A stretch of DNA of 60,000 nucleotides from Liolophura sinensis (lineage: Eukaryota; Mollusca; Polyplacophora; Chitonida; Chitonidae), in contig NC_088304.1 in NCBI RefSeq assembly GCF_032854445.1, positions 34,769,551 to 34,829,550 of the forward strand, given 5' to 3'. Below the pieces are notes generated by a model. It saw only the letters and a list, made by a program, of their open reading frames with translations, was not told the origin of the DNA and did no database searches. Positions 10,147-22,699 of the stretch are shown here, piece by piece. Both the position numbers and the translations under genes were made by a program. The first letter of the stretch is position 1. Each line of letters starts with the position of its first letter.

Positions 10147-12480
10147 TACACAATGTGTGTTTTTGTGACGCGGGGAAACGAATGAAGCACACGCGATTTC
10201 TGATCCTCTCGACATGTTCACGTGTATATTTATTCGTTTGTCCCATTATAAAAACTATGAACATAAACAGAGAATTATTGGGATTATAACGAATGATGGA
10301 AAACAAATTTAAAAAAAAATTAAGGTAAGTCTGACCACGCAGTCTCAAAATGTCATACGTTTTTGTTCATCTTTAGTATGATATACAGAGATACAGAGAG
10401 ATCGTGTTACTCCCCTGTGAGCATAGAACCACTCGATAGTGATTTACAGAAGTTCATGAAAAGTTCGACCTGCATGGGGTTGGAACGTAAACCACGTGAT
10501 GCCCATTTCAATGCCATCTTTGATGTTCCAATCTTTCCTTCACGAGTGAAAAACTCGTGTTGTTTAGAAAAGATTTTCAAATAATAAAAAGTTATAATAA
10601 GAAGTTAACTTACAACATACTGCTTGTGTCTTGGTAAAATTCCCTTAAAAACCTGTTGATGACTGTCCACGTCATCGTACTTCTATAAATACCATAAAAT
10701 GTTTTAAAAAGATGACATCCGCATATCTGTTTGGACCATAAACACAGCTCTCTATCACCTGAAATCTTGATTTGAACTTTGAACAGTTGAACAGTTACAT
10801 CCGAGCATTTTGTAAGGTAAGGAAAATGGTCACATTTTGCGTTACAGTGTATGTAACTTAATGTAACATCGAGGTCTGTTTCTCGACGGATCATCGCTGT
10901 ATTTTTTTATTTTTCTGATTTGGGTTTTACACCCGTACTTAAGAATATTCATGGGTTTAAGTCTAGTTCGTGTCTCTTGGATTTAAGCTTACTTCTTTTC
11001 ATGGGTTCAAATGTACTTCGTTCCAAGACTAATTTTGCTCCGACTTTGCTACGTATTCTTCGTTCCCAGGCTTTAATTTTCCTTCGTTTCCAGAATTTAA
11101 GTATACTTCCTTTGGTACGCTTATCCGTGATCTTTTTTCATCAACAAGGCCGCCTGTAAGAGTACAACACATGTGTGTACCACTGTTGGTTTACTGCAGA
11201 ACGTTTTTTCGCGCATGCGTACATATCTTACCCGTGATTCTCCCCTGTGTCTTGACCACATGTGCAGGAATCTGATTGCTGCCGCATTTGTCAACACTCT
11301 ATATCGTTGTAAGTTGCATGGTATCAAATTAGTACATACATAACCCTGGGGTGATAACAGCAGCGTGAGATTGTAACTTAATGAGACGACATTCGTTTTC
11401 GGTTATCTTACAAATTATCACAAATTTGTAGTTCCAGCGATGTATGCTCCATGACTGAAAATTTAAATCGAGCGATCTTGAATTTCATTTGTGAAGTTAC
11501 AGACGTAAAGATAGACTGTCCAATAAAATGGACACTTCATATGCTTTATATTATCAACATTTATTTATCCCATTATATACTATACTAAAGTTTTTTAATT
11601 TTCAATTTATCGCATGTGGATCAAAGAAATACCCCTGTGTGCATTTAGAGGTGTAAAATCAACTACCACCAACAATTTGTGGAAAATCTTGGACACCTGA
11701 GGGACAATCTCATCACAGACCGATACGTTTCCTGTAGCTGTATGGAAAGTACACTAAGAGTTAAAAAAGCAAGGGCTGTTAGAAGTATTATGCATCAAAA
11801 ATGTGATCGCTTTGGTTGGGTGAAAAATTATCAAGTACGACGCAAAACCCCACGAATACATGCATACATAACAAACGTTGAGTTAATTGGAGAGTAATTG
11901 GGGTAAGGGACGTGGGTAATGAGAGTCGAAGCATGTTCCCTGCGCTGAGAAATAGTAATTGCTGCACGTAGGGCCAATCAGATCACTCCAACTGCACACA
12001 GGACCAATCATATCGCTCCAGCCAGGCAAGGTGGTTTCCCAGTTTGTATGAGTTCCTCGACATCCAAGTTTTACATGCCTATTACAACCGAATTAGGCTT
12101 ACCCCAGAGCCATCTATAAGATGACATCATTCTCATGTTTCAACGTAGTTAACCCTGGGGGTGAGATTGTTAAGCGTCTCACCTATATGCGTGATAAACC
12201 GTAATAAGATATTTGACGGTTTCTATGAAGGGAGTCACAAACAATAAGTTTAACTCCTAGCAGGAGTGAATCGGGCCCTAGCTGGCTCTGACATCATTAA
12301 AGCGTTGAACCGTCCTGAATGTCAGCCCGTTGACCAATGAAATGGAGTGTCCAAATCCAGCTGTTTTGTGTGTTGTTTCGATTGCGACTTCAATCTCTGA
12401 GAATGACCGGGTATAAAAGAGCAGTGGTTTATACCCTAAGTAACCCGGCTTTATTCAAGCATTAAGTTGAATACTGTTGT
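10147..12480. other. Long unique stretch with minor repeat debris
   Basis: No convincing gene. A minus SINE tail fragment lies at 10898-10950 ('GGGTTTTACACCCGTACTTAAGAATATT'-like). Short diverged repeats around 'CTTCGTTYCCAGR' fill 10935-11105. A possible remnant of the second SINE tail ('AAGTACGACGCAAAACCCCAC') lies at 11832-11852. Confidence 0.35.
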
Positions 12481-12489
12481 GTTAGTGGA

Positions 12490-12551
12490 AATGTCATGAG
12501 TACGGTGTTAAGACATCAATCAAATAAACAAATAAATAAATAAATAAATAC
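12490..12551 (+). mobile_element. SINE S1 tail fragment
   Basis: 'GAGTACGGTGTTAAGACATC' followed by AATCAAATAAACAAATAAAT, the 3' end of S1. Confidence 0.6.
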
Positions 12552-12639
12552 AACATGGCACCCATACAGCCTGTGCACATGCACCACTCAGCTGTCTATT
12601 TACAGATATTGTTAATTCGTAGATTCACTGCGTCGTTCC

Positions 12640-12895
12640 GCTAAAATGTATGGACGTACAGCATGCTGCGACAACAATATGATAGCTGGTAAATGGTCAA
12701 ACGTAACCGGTGAAATGCGGTTACAGTATGGAGAGCAAAACCAAAGCTGCGACGACAGTATGATACAGTATGATAGCTGGAAAGTGGTCAAACATAACCG
12801 GTGAAACACAGACCCTTGTCAATTTAAATCAATTTTACGGTTTTATTCTAACTAATCATGTAAATGCATAATTAGTAGCAAATTGCACGGTATTT
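12640..12895 (+). repeat. Dispersed repeat family C, copy 1
   Basis: Shares several blocks in the same order with 59018-59150: 'GGTCAAACGTAACCGGTGAAA', 'CTTGTCA', 'TTTTATTCTAACT' and 'TAATTAGTAGCAAATT'. The first block is duplicated within this copy (12660-12735 and 12745-12810). Class unknown; no coding capacity. Confidence 0.5.
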
Positions 12896-13273
12896 GACAG
12901 TAGTACAGTTAATCGATAATGTAGCGAAATATATTCTAAACTACAAGTATAATGTATGAGGACTATTTTTTGTGATTTTTGAATGTCATCTGATTGTAGT
13001 TTATTGTAGTTGGTATTCTGCATCTATCCGTCTGTTTCCTGTTTGTATTTCCAGCATGGTTGTAATATGTTTTCACCACGATATGGCTGAAATAATAAGC
13101 ATATCGATGTGGCTCTAATCCCTTATCATTCATTCATTCTTTCATTTATGTCTTGGTTTTCAGTAAATTTAAGTCTGTGCGGAATTGCTATGTCATTCGG
13201 AGCTCTTCATTACACATGATGTCTCTTTTCCAGAGAAAAACATTCAGTAGGTTTGTCCTCGCAGCCTGCGGTC

Positions 13274-13543
13274 ACAATGAAATCTATACTTGCACTGATA
13301 ATTGCAGGCTTCGTGAACATTGCCCGTATGCATGTGACACGTGACGTTGGAAAACACCTCAAGTATTTATTCCGATTCGCTTCGCTTCACTTTTCATTTC
13401 AGATGAAGCGCAGTAGAGATGCGTGCAGTGTACATAGTGCGGTCAACAAGTGTGCCGTTTTCGACACGGCGACAAATGAAAGTGACCTACAACAGTGCCA
13501 TACAAAATGCCTTCACAGTATCGGTGTGTCTATACGATTATAA
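13274..13543 (+). CDS. Candidate small secreted cysteine-containing peptide
   Basis: Just after a good acceptor (TCCTCGCAG) comes a short leader and an ATG that opens MKSILALIIAGFVNIA, a convincing signal peptide. The frame stays open to 13543. A second good acceptor (TTTCATTTCAG, before 13402) is followed in the same frame by a segment with four cysteines spaced C-x8-C-x14-C-x3-C (DACSVHSAVNKC ... QQCHTKCLH). The likely structure is a 5' UTR intron, a signal exon ending at about CAT|GTGACA, and a mature-peptide exon; unspliced read-through is also possible. The cysteine pattern matches no family I can name. It could be a host-defence or signalling peptide, or chance. No function is claimed. 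Confidence 0.35.
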   Translation, partial: TMKSILALIIAGFVNIARMHVTRDVGKHLKYLFRFASLHFSFQMKRSRDACSVHSAVNKCAVFDTATNESDLQQCHTKCLHSIGVSIRL

Positions 13544-13689
13544 TGAGAGGTTGCTAACGGTGTTCCTTCTTCTTTTACGTTTTTGTATAATTTTTGCATG
13601 ATTTCGAGAAGTGCCAATAAGTCAATACCGTAAAACATACTTCATTTAACACACGAAAACAATTTGAGTTGTGCACTCGAACTTTGACA

Positions 13690-14250
13690 GCACTTTTGTT
13701 TACACTCTATAAACGTATCCGTAAAATAATGTAATTGTTGAGACACATGTTATTTACACTCTAAAAACTTGTCTGTAACATAATGTAAATGTGGAAGCAC
13801 CTTTTATTTACACTCTAAAACTGATCTGTAACATAATGTATTTGTGCAGACACTTGTTATGTAAACTATAAAAACTGACCTGTAACAGAATGTAAATGTG
13901 GAGACATTTGATATGTAAACTCTAAAAACAGAACTGCAACAGAATGTAAATGTAGAGAAATTTGATATGTAAACTCTAAAAACAGAACTGCAACAGAATG
14001 TAAATGTGGAGACACTTCTGATGTAAGCTCTAAAAACTGATCTGTAACAGAAAGTAAATGTGGAGATACTTGCTAATGTAATGTCAAGAAACCCGTTGTT
14101 CACTCTCTAAAACAGATGTGTAACATAATGCAGATGAGGATACACCTGTTACATACACTTTAAAAATTTATCTCTAGTATAGTGTAATATGAAGAAACTC
14201 TTTATTTACAGTCTAAAAACAGACCTGTCACATAATGTAAATGTTATGAC
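13690..14250. repeat. ~57-bp tandem repeat, about 10 copies
   Basis: Diverged copies of a unit containing 'TTACACTCTAAAAAC', 'CTGTAACATAATGTAAATG' and 'GGAGACACTTGTTA'. The most similar copies are in the centre (13900-14010). The minus frame over 13804-14103 is a product of the array. Confidence 0.85.
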
Positions 14251-15367
14251 ACAAATGCTGTATACGCCTCACACAACACCCACTATTATTTTCTTGGTCA
14301 AGATATCTCACGCATGCGCTTCGGACGTAGATTGGATCAAACTGTTTGACTGGATATCCAATCTCGAGGAGAGACACGTGTAGGGATTACCCCCCGCCGG
14401 CCCCATTTTTTCACGCTATTGTGTAAGGCCCAGAGAATGCGGTGTGGGTCACCACATAGGGTCTTAGATTGCTTAACACCAGCTATAAAACTAGGTGTAT
14501 GTCATAAAATACGAATAGGTCTCTGGTTGGTTTTGTAAGCTTACTGTTACAAGCCTGTCTGAAAACGGAAGTAGCTTCCTCATACAAGGGATACACCTGG
14601 GTAAATACGAGTTATATAGGTAATATTAGTGATTAGGGAGGACGTGTGAAGAAAGGCACTACATGTACTTCACTATAGTCATCTGTGTTGTCAACAAACG
14701 CTCTACAGGTGAATGTAGCTGGCGCTGACGAAATCATTACCTCACGTTCTCCCCAGTTAACCAAACAGGGTACTCCTGGGGCATATTTATCAAACGTCTT
14801 TAAGGCAAAAGTCAAAACTTTACACACAGCCAGAAGTAACACCTTTTGCTCTTGTAAGATTTTAAAATTGGTGTACTGATTTTACACAGCAGAAGGATGT
14901 ACGAGTCACAGTCTGTGTTCTTTCATGTCCTGAATTTTTTACTTTTTAAACATTTGCAGTTTATGGCAACATGACACCTAGCCTTGTGTAGCAATAATAA
15001 AAATTAATACATGTCCTTTTTTTGTTTCAAACATAATTAACTCACAATTAATAACGAACTGAAACGAGTTGACATAGCTCACCTGTGCATGGGTAAGATG
15101 TTTTTGACACAGCATTTTTTAAATCACACTGTCAAGTAATTGTCCGTGTTTCCCGTGGTTTTCCAAAGGTCTACTTAGCTGAATTGCTTATCATTTTCCC
15201 ATTGTGAGCCTTATCTATGGTATTCTACACAGTCGAAGTGTTCCTGACTTAAACACATATGACCTTAATACTAACCAAATAGCAAATTTTTTGTATTTTA
15301 TCTGGGGTTTTTTCTGTATGTAAATTTTTATTGCCAACATCTGATTGGCGGACAAGAGCTGTGAATA
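14251..15367. other. Unique stretch, no gene supported
   Basis: Overlapping 64- and 69-residue frames around 14633-14879 have no recognisable domain. No repeat family identified. Confidence 0.3.
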
Positions 15368-15368
15368 T

Positions 15369-15408
<40 letters not shown>

Positions 15409-15543
15409 TTGGTGTTATACACCGTACCCACGAACATTTCGCTAAAATGAGGGCGGCTAGCATTACGGTTGTAGGAAAGGGGCAGAACCAGGTGGAAGCC
15501 CACGATAATCCCCAGGTTTGCTGGCAGATCCACGTACAGAACG
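15368..15543 (-). mobile_element. SINE S1, diverged, 5'-truncated
   Basis: (TTTA)n, then 'GGTGTTATACACCGTACCCACG', then a diverged core and body to 'GCTGGCAGATCCACGTACAG'. Confidence 0.7.
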
Positions 15544-15754
15544 TTTACTGATGAACACAGTCGAGATTAATAATGTGATTGTCCTTTTGATAGAGGTTTA
15601 TTGTATGTTCGTGTAGTATGTGGACTGAATAGAATGAAAAATAGCAAAAAAGTTCAACGTGTGCAGATGAAATGAAATGACAAGTACAGTGAAGTATTGA
15701 TAATGGGATTCGGCAATCACTGTTAAACATGGCAATAACTACGTATATATTATT

Positions 15755-15915
15755 ATATTTTTTGATAGGTGTTTTACGCCGTTCCCAAAAATATATCACT
15801 TTTACGACGGCGGTCAGCATTATGGTGGGAGGAAACCGGACAGACCTTCAGGCGTACGACGGGAGACGAAGCAAACATGAGCTCGTCTTGAACTCACAGC
15901 GACCGCACTGATGAG
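15755..15915 (-). mobile_element. SINE S1 with internal deletion
   Basis: Tail 'GTGTTTTACGCCGTTCCC', core 'CAGCATTATGGTGGGAGGAAA', then a deletion in the body, then the box-B region 'TTGAACTCACAGCGACCGCA'. Minus orientation. Confidence 0.75.
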
Positions 15916-16047
15916 AATAATGTTTTTGACCTTTGTTCACACATGTGTACATGCTATTCAGTGTCGCTTGGAAGGTCGACGCCCGTAATGAGGCATGTGG
16001 CATATATAGTATTATCATTTTTATAGGCCGAGATGTCTGCAGCCCAT

Positions 16048-16100
16048 AGGGCCTCCGTGGCCGAGGGGGCTACGTAGTAAGCTGGTGCGGCGCAATGCTA
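16048..16100 (+). mobile_element. SINE S1 head fragment
   Basis: 'GGGCCTCCGTGGCCGAGGGG' matches the S1 tRNA head, with decayed sequence after it. Confidence 0.4.
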
Positions 16101-16707
16101 TTCTAATTCGCTACGCTGAAACGAACAGAAAGTAGTTATGATTTCACAAAACAGGTTTTATAACAGAATGCCAGGCGACGAGGCCAGCCGCGCTGTGTAC
16201 ATAAACTCAAATGCACCGTTCATCCAAACCGAGAAATAAGGACCAGTCGGTTATATTCAAACCGGGTAAATCGTCGAACATCGTGCGCCGCACAGGGATA
16301 AAAGAAAACTCGCCGGTAGAAGACACCCTGGAACCCTGTGTCCGTCGCAATGCAGCCAGCATTTCCGGTCAGAATGATGGCACTTCATTCTTCATTAAAA
16401 CCTTGTACACAATTTCCTTTATGACCTTAATAATTATAGAAAACTTATGAACAGCCATTAAAAATCCCGACAAATGTTTCTTTAGTGTTGATCTGTCGGT
16501 CTCCATCTGTCGGTCAAACATCGGGCTGAGACGGAGGGGATAACGAATCATATAAAAAAGGCTACAGCTAAAACAAATATTAAAATATGACAGTTGATAT
16601 TTAGTTGTAAACACTTTAATGCATATTTTGAAACAGATTACGAAGCCAGGTGAACTATATTAGCAACAAAAATAAAGCTTTTGTTGGCCTTGTTAACATA
16701 GTTATGT
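16101..16707. other. Unique stretch, no gene seen
   Basis: Frames on both strands are short and carry no motif. Confidence 0.3.
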
Positions 16708-16878
16708 CTCACCCAGGCGGTTGCTGTGAGTTCAGCCAAGTTCAGCTCTTGCTGGCTTCCTCTCAGGCCGTACGTGGGAAGGGCTGCCCCAACCTGCGGA
16801 TGGTCCTGGGTTTCCCCCGAGTTCTGCCGTATAAGTGGAATATTCTTGAGTACGTTGTAAAACACCAATCAAATCTAT
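16708..16878 (+). mobile_element. SINE S1 with body deletion
   Basis: Box-B region, body ('GGCCGTACGTGGGAAGG'), deletion of most of the core, then tail 'TTGAGTACGTTGTAAAACAC'. Confidence 0.75.
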
Positions 16879-17214
16879 AAGTATACGTGTGCAGACCATC
16901 AGTTTACCTCATCAGCACATGACTTATGAAGTCGACTGGTCGAATCCAGCCACCGTCAGCTCGGCTCTAAAATATCTTCCGACGGGCACTCTCAAACCAA
17001 TATTCTGAACAAAAAGTTTTTGTTAGATGAATGTTATAACGTATTCTTTGATTGCAACAAATTATTCTGTCAATGTAACAGAATAATAATAACAGAATAC
17101 ATATTAGCATCACTCAGGCAACAGACTTTCTCTTAAAATTGACAGAAATTGATTATGTTTTGATTGCACTCAGCTTGCTGTGGTATATTACCCACTCATG
17201 CAAGGCTTGCTGAC

Positions 17215-17288
17215 TTGGCCGCCGTCGTATAAGGGAAATATTTTTGAGTACGGCGTAAAACACCTATCAGAGGAATAAACAAATAAAT
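17215..17288 (+). mobile_element. SINE S1 tail fragment
   Basis: 'GGCCGCCGTCGTATAAG', then 'TTGAGTACGGCGTAAAACAC', then an A-rich end. Confidence 0.75.
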
Positions 17289-18100
17289 GATCGGCAGAAT
17301 GCACAGGTGAAGGTTACTCATCACTTTATAATGTATGTATTACGGATAGCAAATGCTACCCATAGTGAAGTAATTATTATGTTTGGGGTTTTATTACACT
17401 AGGGGAGACTACACCTGTTTCACCCGAGGGTAAAACTGATCGCTGTCGATAATGTGACAATTTTTGAGTGCGAACTTTAACAATTATAAACGAAATTAAT
17501 TCAGTGTAATATGGACATGTGAAAAAGACCACCGGGTGCTTTCCTTCTTGGTTGTAACCAGGAATAATTTAGTATACGAATATTTTTGTTAAAGTTTCAT
17601 TGGACTGTTTTCGGGTTTTCCCAATTCTAAAATGTCTTAGCAGGACAGTTAATAACGAGGGGAAGTTAATCGGATACGTGTATGACTACGTGTACGTTTG
17701 TTGTCATGATACGCTGCCTTTTACGTTTACTTTCCCATTTTCACGTTGGCCGATTTAGTGCCAGATTACGTCACGGAAGATAGCACCGGGTTTTCTCTGA
17801 CGGGTCAGGTTCCTTATTGAGGAAAAGTATTACCATCACGCCTTAGAAAATTGTATCAGGCAAAATGGGTGTATTTCTAAAGAATAATGTATTGTCAGTT
17901 TGGGCTAAGGTGCATTTTCAGTCTCCCTTCCCTTATCACATTTACAACGAATTGCGTGGTTACATCAACCAGGTGTTGTGACAGTGGCAGATCGTCTAGC
18001 TTCTGTTTATAGGCAAATTAAGCACCGTAACAAAGACTTAAAAATAACTACCATGAAAGTAATTCCACTGTAAGTCAATATAGTACACGTATAGCAGTTG
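17289..18100. other. Unique stretch, no gene seen
   Basis: AT-rich; no exon or repeat recognised. Confidence 0.3.
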
Positions 18101-18885
18101 TCAGCACGAGGCTAATGACTCTACCAGTCCCAGGCTAATGACTTATAACGCATTCAGTCTCACGCTAATAGTCATTCGTCCCACGCTGATAACGCCATCA
18201 GCTTTACGCTAATAACGCCATCCGTCCCGTCTTAATAACGCTATCAGTCCAGTACTAATAACGCCATTCGTATCGTACTAATAACGCTATCAGTCTCACG
18301 CTAATAACGCCATCAGTCTCACTCTAGTAACGCCATCAGTCCCGTGCTAATCACACCATCAGTCCCAAACTAATAACTCCATCAGTCCCACACTAATAAC
18401 CCATTCATTCACACGTTAATAGCCCAGTCAGTCCCGTGCTAATAACGCCATCAGCCCCATTCTCATAACGCCATCAGTCCCACGCCAATAACGTCATCAG
18501 TCCCATTCTCATAACGTCATCAGTCCAGTACTAATAACGCCATTCTTACCGTACTAATAACGCCATCAGTCTCACGCTAATAACGCCATCGGTCCCATTC
18601 TCATAACACAATCAGGCCCATTCTCATAACGCCATCAGCCCACGCCGTTCGCCATTAGTCCCATTCTCATAACGTCATAAGCCCCACGCCGATGACGTCA
18701 TCAGTCCCATTCTCATAACGCCATCAGCCCAACGCCGATGACGTCATCAGTCCCATTCTCATAACGCCATCAGCCCCACGCCGATGACGTCATCAGTCCC
18801 ATTCTCATAACGTCATAAGCCCCACGCCGATGACGTCATCAGTCCCATTCTCATAACGCCATCAGTCCCACGCTAACGACTGTAT
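18100..18885. repeat. 23-bp satellite with 46-bp higher-order dimers
   Basis: About 34 copies of a 23-bp unit (consensus near CTAATAACGCCATCAGTCCCACG). The left part is monomeric and diverged. From about 18600 to 18870 two monomer types alternate, one with 'CATTCTCATAACG', the other with 'CACGCCGATGACG', as a homogeneous 46-bp dimer. No coding signal. Confidence 0.9.
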
Positions 18886-19044
18886 CAGTTCCATGTATAG
18901 GTGACCAAACAGCATGAATAGATGAAAACAAGAACATAAATATCCCTATTCAACAGGCCATTTACTAAAGGCCTTCCTTCTCAATAAAACTACATTTATG
19001 AAGGGGAACGTTCAGACATGGCAGATTTACCTACCAGAGCACTA

Positions 19045-19108
19045 AATCTCGTCGTCATATGACTGAAAAATTGTTGAGTACGACGTTAAACCCCAAGCAC
19101 TCACTCAC
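19045..19108 (+). mobile_element. Tail fragment of second SINE family (S2)
   Basis: 'CGTCGTCATATGACTGAAAA' followed by 'TTGAGTACGACGTTAAACCC' and (CACT)n. This is the 3' end of a repeat seen in opposite orientation at 41258-41505. Other short tails with 'ACGATGTTAAACCCCACGCA' lie near 32478. Confidence 0.55.
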
Positions 19109-19287
19109 TAAATCAGCAAAATAGCACTCTACTACCACAGTGTTAAATAACCTGTATATTTTAATGCTCAAACTGTTGTCGATTTGATTTATATATGTAA
19201 GAGTATAATTTCAGCCTTATGCCCGAAATCTCGTTGTGAAATAGGTCTCTGGCTTAAGGATTTCACCAAAAAATAGGCTGGACATAT

Positions 19288-19541
19288 TATTTATTTATTT
19301 ATTTGATCGCAGTATTACATTTCACTTATATGGCGACGACCAGCATTTTGGTAGGTGAAAACTAGGCAGAGCTCGGGTTAAACATGGACATATGCACGCT
19401 GCTGCAGACCGTCGTACGTACGGTCGGAAAGGAATCCTGTATGGGCTGGGCTTGAACTCACAGCGAGCGCATCGGTGAAAAGCTCTTAGGTCATCGCGTC
19501 CCGCTGGCACACGACTCAGCTCATTCACAGGAGTCCCCGGG
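19288..19541 (-). mobile_element. SINE S1, diverged full-length copy
   Basis: (TTTA)n tail, tail/core region ('ATTTCACTTATATGGCGACGA', 'CAGCATTTTGGTAGGTGAAA'), box-B region ('TTGAACTCACAGCGAGCGCA') and head remnant ending near 19541. Confidence 0.75.
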
Positions 19542-20115
19542 ATGGATATAGGAGAGTGCGATGTAGCGTGTCACGTATGACACCCAGTTTGAATACTGAA
19601 CACATGCTTTTGAGGCGCACGAAGGAAGGGATGCCCCAAAACGACAACTGAACTGTGAAGTAAATATGCCAGTCAAAAATGGGTCAGTTGGTGAGGGGAA
19701 TCAGGCTAGGAACCTGTATGTATACTGTAACCTGAAAAAACTGTTGCACAGATAGCTGCTTTCAAATAGAAAGAACGAGAGATAGAAACTATAGGACTGT
19801 ATTCAGTACCAGAGATCATCGTAATTTCTCAATGTTTTCCACAGTTCAGATAGCGACATTCATACGTTTGACAAAGCCTTTTCAGAGTAAGAAGTGAACA
19901 GATTAATTATTGGACACAATTGATAGGAAATAATATGACAGACAATTACTAAAGTCCATCACTGGAAACATTGTATTAGCTTTGACATAAAAAATAAACC
20001 ATCAGCGTGACGGGTGCTACAGGTCTTGTGACGGGTGCTACATGCGTGAAATTATGTCATATAAGTTGTTTTTAACGCAAAAGAAGACATCCAAACAGCA
20101 CATATACAATTAACC
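19542..20115. other. Unique stretch, no gene seen
   Basis: Contains one short local duplication ('GTGACGGGTGCTACA', about 20007-20043). Confidence 0.3.
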
Positions 20116-20119
20116 TGTT

Positions 20120-21515
20120 TCAATGAAACTAACGTACAGTAGCTTTCAGTCTGAGCGATCATCCTGGTTGATGGAACTCTGGCGTCATTTCAGTCTGTCA
20201 CAGTGTCTGTCATACATGTACCTTGTGTGTGAATCTGTGTTTTGGGGTGTTTGTGTCTCTCATACATGTACCCTGTGTGTGAATCTGTGTTTTGGGGTGT
20301 TTGTGTCTCTCATACATGTACCCTTTGAGTGAATCTGTGTTACGGGGTGTTTGTGTCTCTCATACATGTACCCTGTGTGTGAATCTGCGTTACAGGTCAT
20401 GTTGATTGATGGAACTCTGGCGTCATTTCAGTCTGTCACAGTGTCTGTCATACATGTACCCTGTGTGTGAATCTGTGTTACAGGTCATGTTGATTGATGG
20501 AACTCTGGCGTCATTTCAGTCCGTCACAGTGTCTGTCATACATGTACCTTGTGTGTGAATCTGTGTTTTGGGGTGTTTGTGTCTCTCATACATGTACCCT
20601 GTGTGTGAATCTGTGTTTTGGGGTGTTTGTGTCTCTCATACATGTACCCTGTGTGTGAATCTGCGTTACAGGTCATGTTGATTGATGGAACTCTGGCGTC
20701 ATTTCAGTCTGTCACAGTGTCTGTCATACATGTACCTTGTGTGTGAATCTGTGTTACGGCTTGTTTGCGTCTCTCATACATGTACCCTGTGTATGAATCT
20801 GTGTTGCGGGGTGTTTGTGTCTCTCATACATGTACCCTGTGTGTGAATCTGTGTTACGGCTTGTTTGCGTCTCTCATACATGTACCCTGTGTATGAATAT
20901 GTGTTTTGGGGTGTTTGTGTCTCTCATACATGTACCATGTGTGTGAATCTGTGTTTTGGGGTGTTTGTGTCTTTCATACATGTACCATGTGTGTGAATCT
21001 GCGTTACAGGTCATGTTGATTGATGGAACTCTGGCGTCATTTCAGTCTGTCACAGTGTCTGTCATACATGTACCTTGTGTGTGTGAATCTGTGTTACGGC
21101 TTGTTTGTGTCTCTCATACATGTACCATGTGTGTGAATTTGTGTTGCGGGGTGTTTGTGTCTCTCGTACATGTACCTTATGTGTGAATATGTGTTTTGGG
21201 GTGTTTGTGTCTCTCATACATGTACCATGTGTGTGAATCTGTGTTTTGGGGTGTTTGTGTCTCTCATACATGTACCATGTGTGTGAATTTGTGTTGCGGG
21301 GTGTTTGTGTCTGTCATACATGTACCTTATGTGTGAATTTGTGTTGCGGGGTGTTTGTGTTTCTCATACATGTGCCTTTTGAGTGAATCTGTGTTACGGG
21401 GTGTTTGTGTCTCTCTACATGTACCCTGTGTGTGAATCTGTGTTTTGGGGTGTTTGTGTCTCTCATACATGTACCCTGTGTGTGAATCTGTGTTACAGGG
21501 TGTTTAGTGTGCCAC
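20120..21515. repeat. 50-bp / 88-bp mixed tandem array
   Basis: About 25 copies of a 50-bp unit (core CATACATGTACC, CTGTGTGTGAATCTG, GGGGTGTTTGTGTCTCT). Interspersed are several 88-bp units carrying an extra block, 'AGGTCATGTTGATTGATGG' through 'TTTCAGTCTGTCACAGTG'. Long frames on both strands follow from the repeat and are not genes. Confidence 0.9.
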
Positions 21516-22250
21516 AATATACATGTATGCACGCTCAGTTTTTCTCCCTATTACTGTGTCCCTCTACAGCCATCCCCGAAATTTCTTAACAGCGCTATCA
21601 GAAAAAACTGGGTCATGTTGGGGATTTTATAGAAACGGACATTTAGAGAAAACTGAGGGAAAGGTCCAATAAAAGCTTATAAAAATGCCCCATTTTTGAA
21701 GTGTGAGTCAGGTTAACCACAGTGACAATATTTTTATGGTGGTTCACCTGAGCAAGGATCTCTTGATTATTGTTTAGATTCATGGTTATAGTACATGCAT
21801 GTACGTAACAATGCATATCTGATAAAAAAAACGGGTACTTTGTAGAATCACGTGTAAGGAAGGAGAATGATTTATAGTCTGACATTAGTTCGTAACAACT
21901 GAGTACACTTGTGTCAAACAGCGTGTAAGTAAAGCAACATGCCTTTCCACAATTTCTTATCCCTGATTGCATATCCTGTGGCTCTTGTCCGATTTTCCAG
22001 GCAGTCAGATACATTTTTCTATGTATTTGTTCCTGTCACATTAGCTTGTATGGTGTAATCTGTTGTTGTTTTTTATTTTGTTTTCGTTTTTGGCATATCT
22101 CTAAACCTGCTGGGATAAACATCACTGCATCAGAAACTACGGTCAGTGCGATCAACTGTCTCGCTTTGCATTTAAATTCCTAACGACTGCTTTGTACATG
22201 TTGAAAGCAAATCATGAATTTTTTTTTAAACTGAGAACATCATGTAGAAC
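21516..22250. other. Unique stretch, no gene supported
   Basis: A 123-residue minus frame at 21643-22014 has no signal peptide, domain or clear splice sites. Confidence 0.3.
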
Positions 22251-22254
22251 GACG

Positions 22255-22640
22255 TGAGCAACATGTTCTAATACACCTTAAAGAATATGTTCTAATATAC
22301 CTTAATGGATATGATCTAATACACCTTAATGGATATGATCTAATACACCTTAATGGATATGATCTAATACACCTTAATGGATATGATCTGATGCACCTTA
22401 ATGGATATGATCTAATACACCTTAATGGATATGATCTAATACACCTTAATGGATATGATCTAATACACCTTAATGGATATGATCTAATACACCTTAATGG
22501 ATATGATCTAATACACCTTAATGGATATGATCTAATACACCTTAATGGATATGATCTGATGCACCTTAATGGATATGTTCTAATGCACCTTAATAGATAT
22601 GTCCTAAGAATCCTTAATGGATGCTAATACATCTTAATGG
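22255..22640. repeat. 24-bp tandem repeat, ~15 copies
   Basis: Unit CACCTTAATGGATATGATCT plus AATA. The central copies are nearly identical; both ends are degraded. The plus frame reads as HLNGYDLI repeated because 24 is a multiple of three. Confidence 0.92.
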
Positions 22641-22699
22641 ATTGCTATAAAACCTCACAGTTCTAGTACAAAATATGTTCTACAATAATACAATTATTT

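Noticed and set aside
16930-16975. tRNA-like box B ('CTGGTCGAATCCAGCC')
   Set aside because: No matching box A or acceptor stem; too weak to call.
20120-21515. CRISPR-like direct repeats
   Set aside because: Contiguous tandem repeats without unique spacers, in an animal genome.
22391-22627. HLNGYDLI repeat frame
   Set aside because: Product of the 24-bp tandem array.
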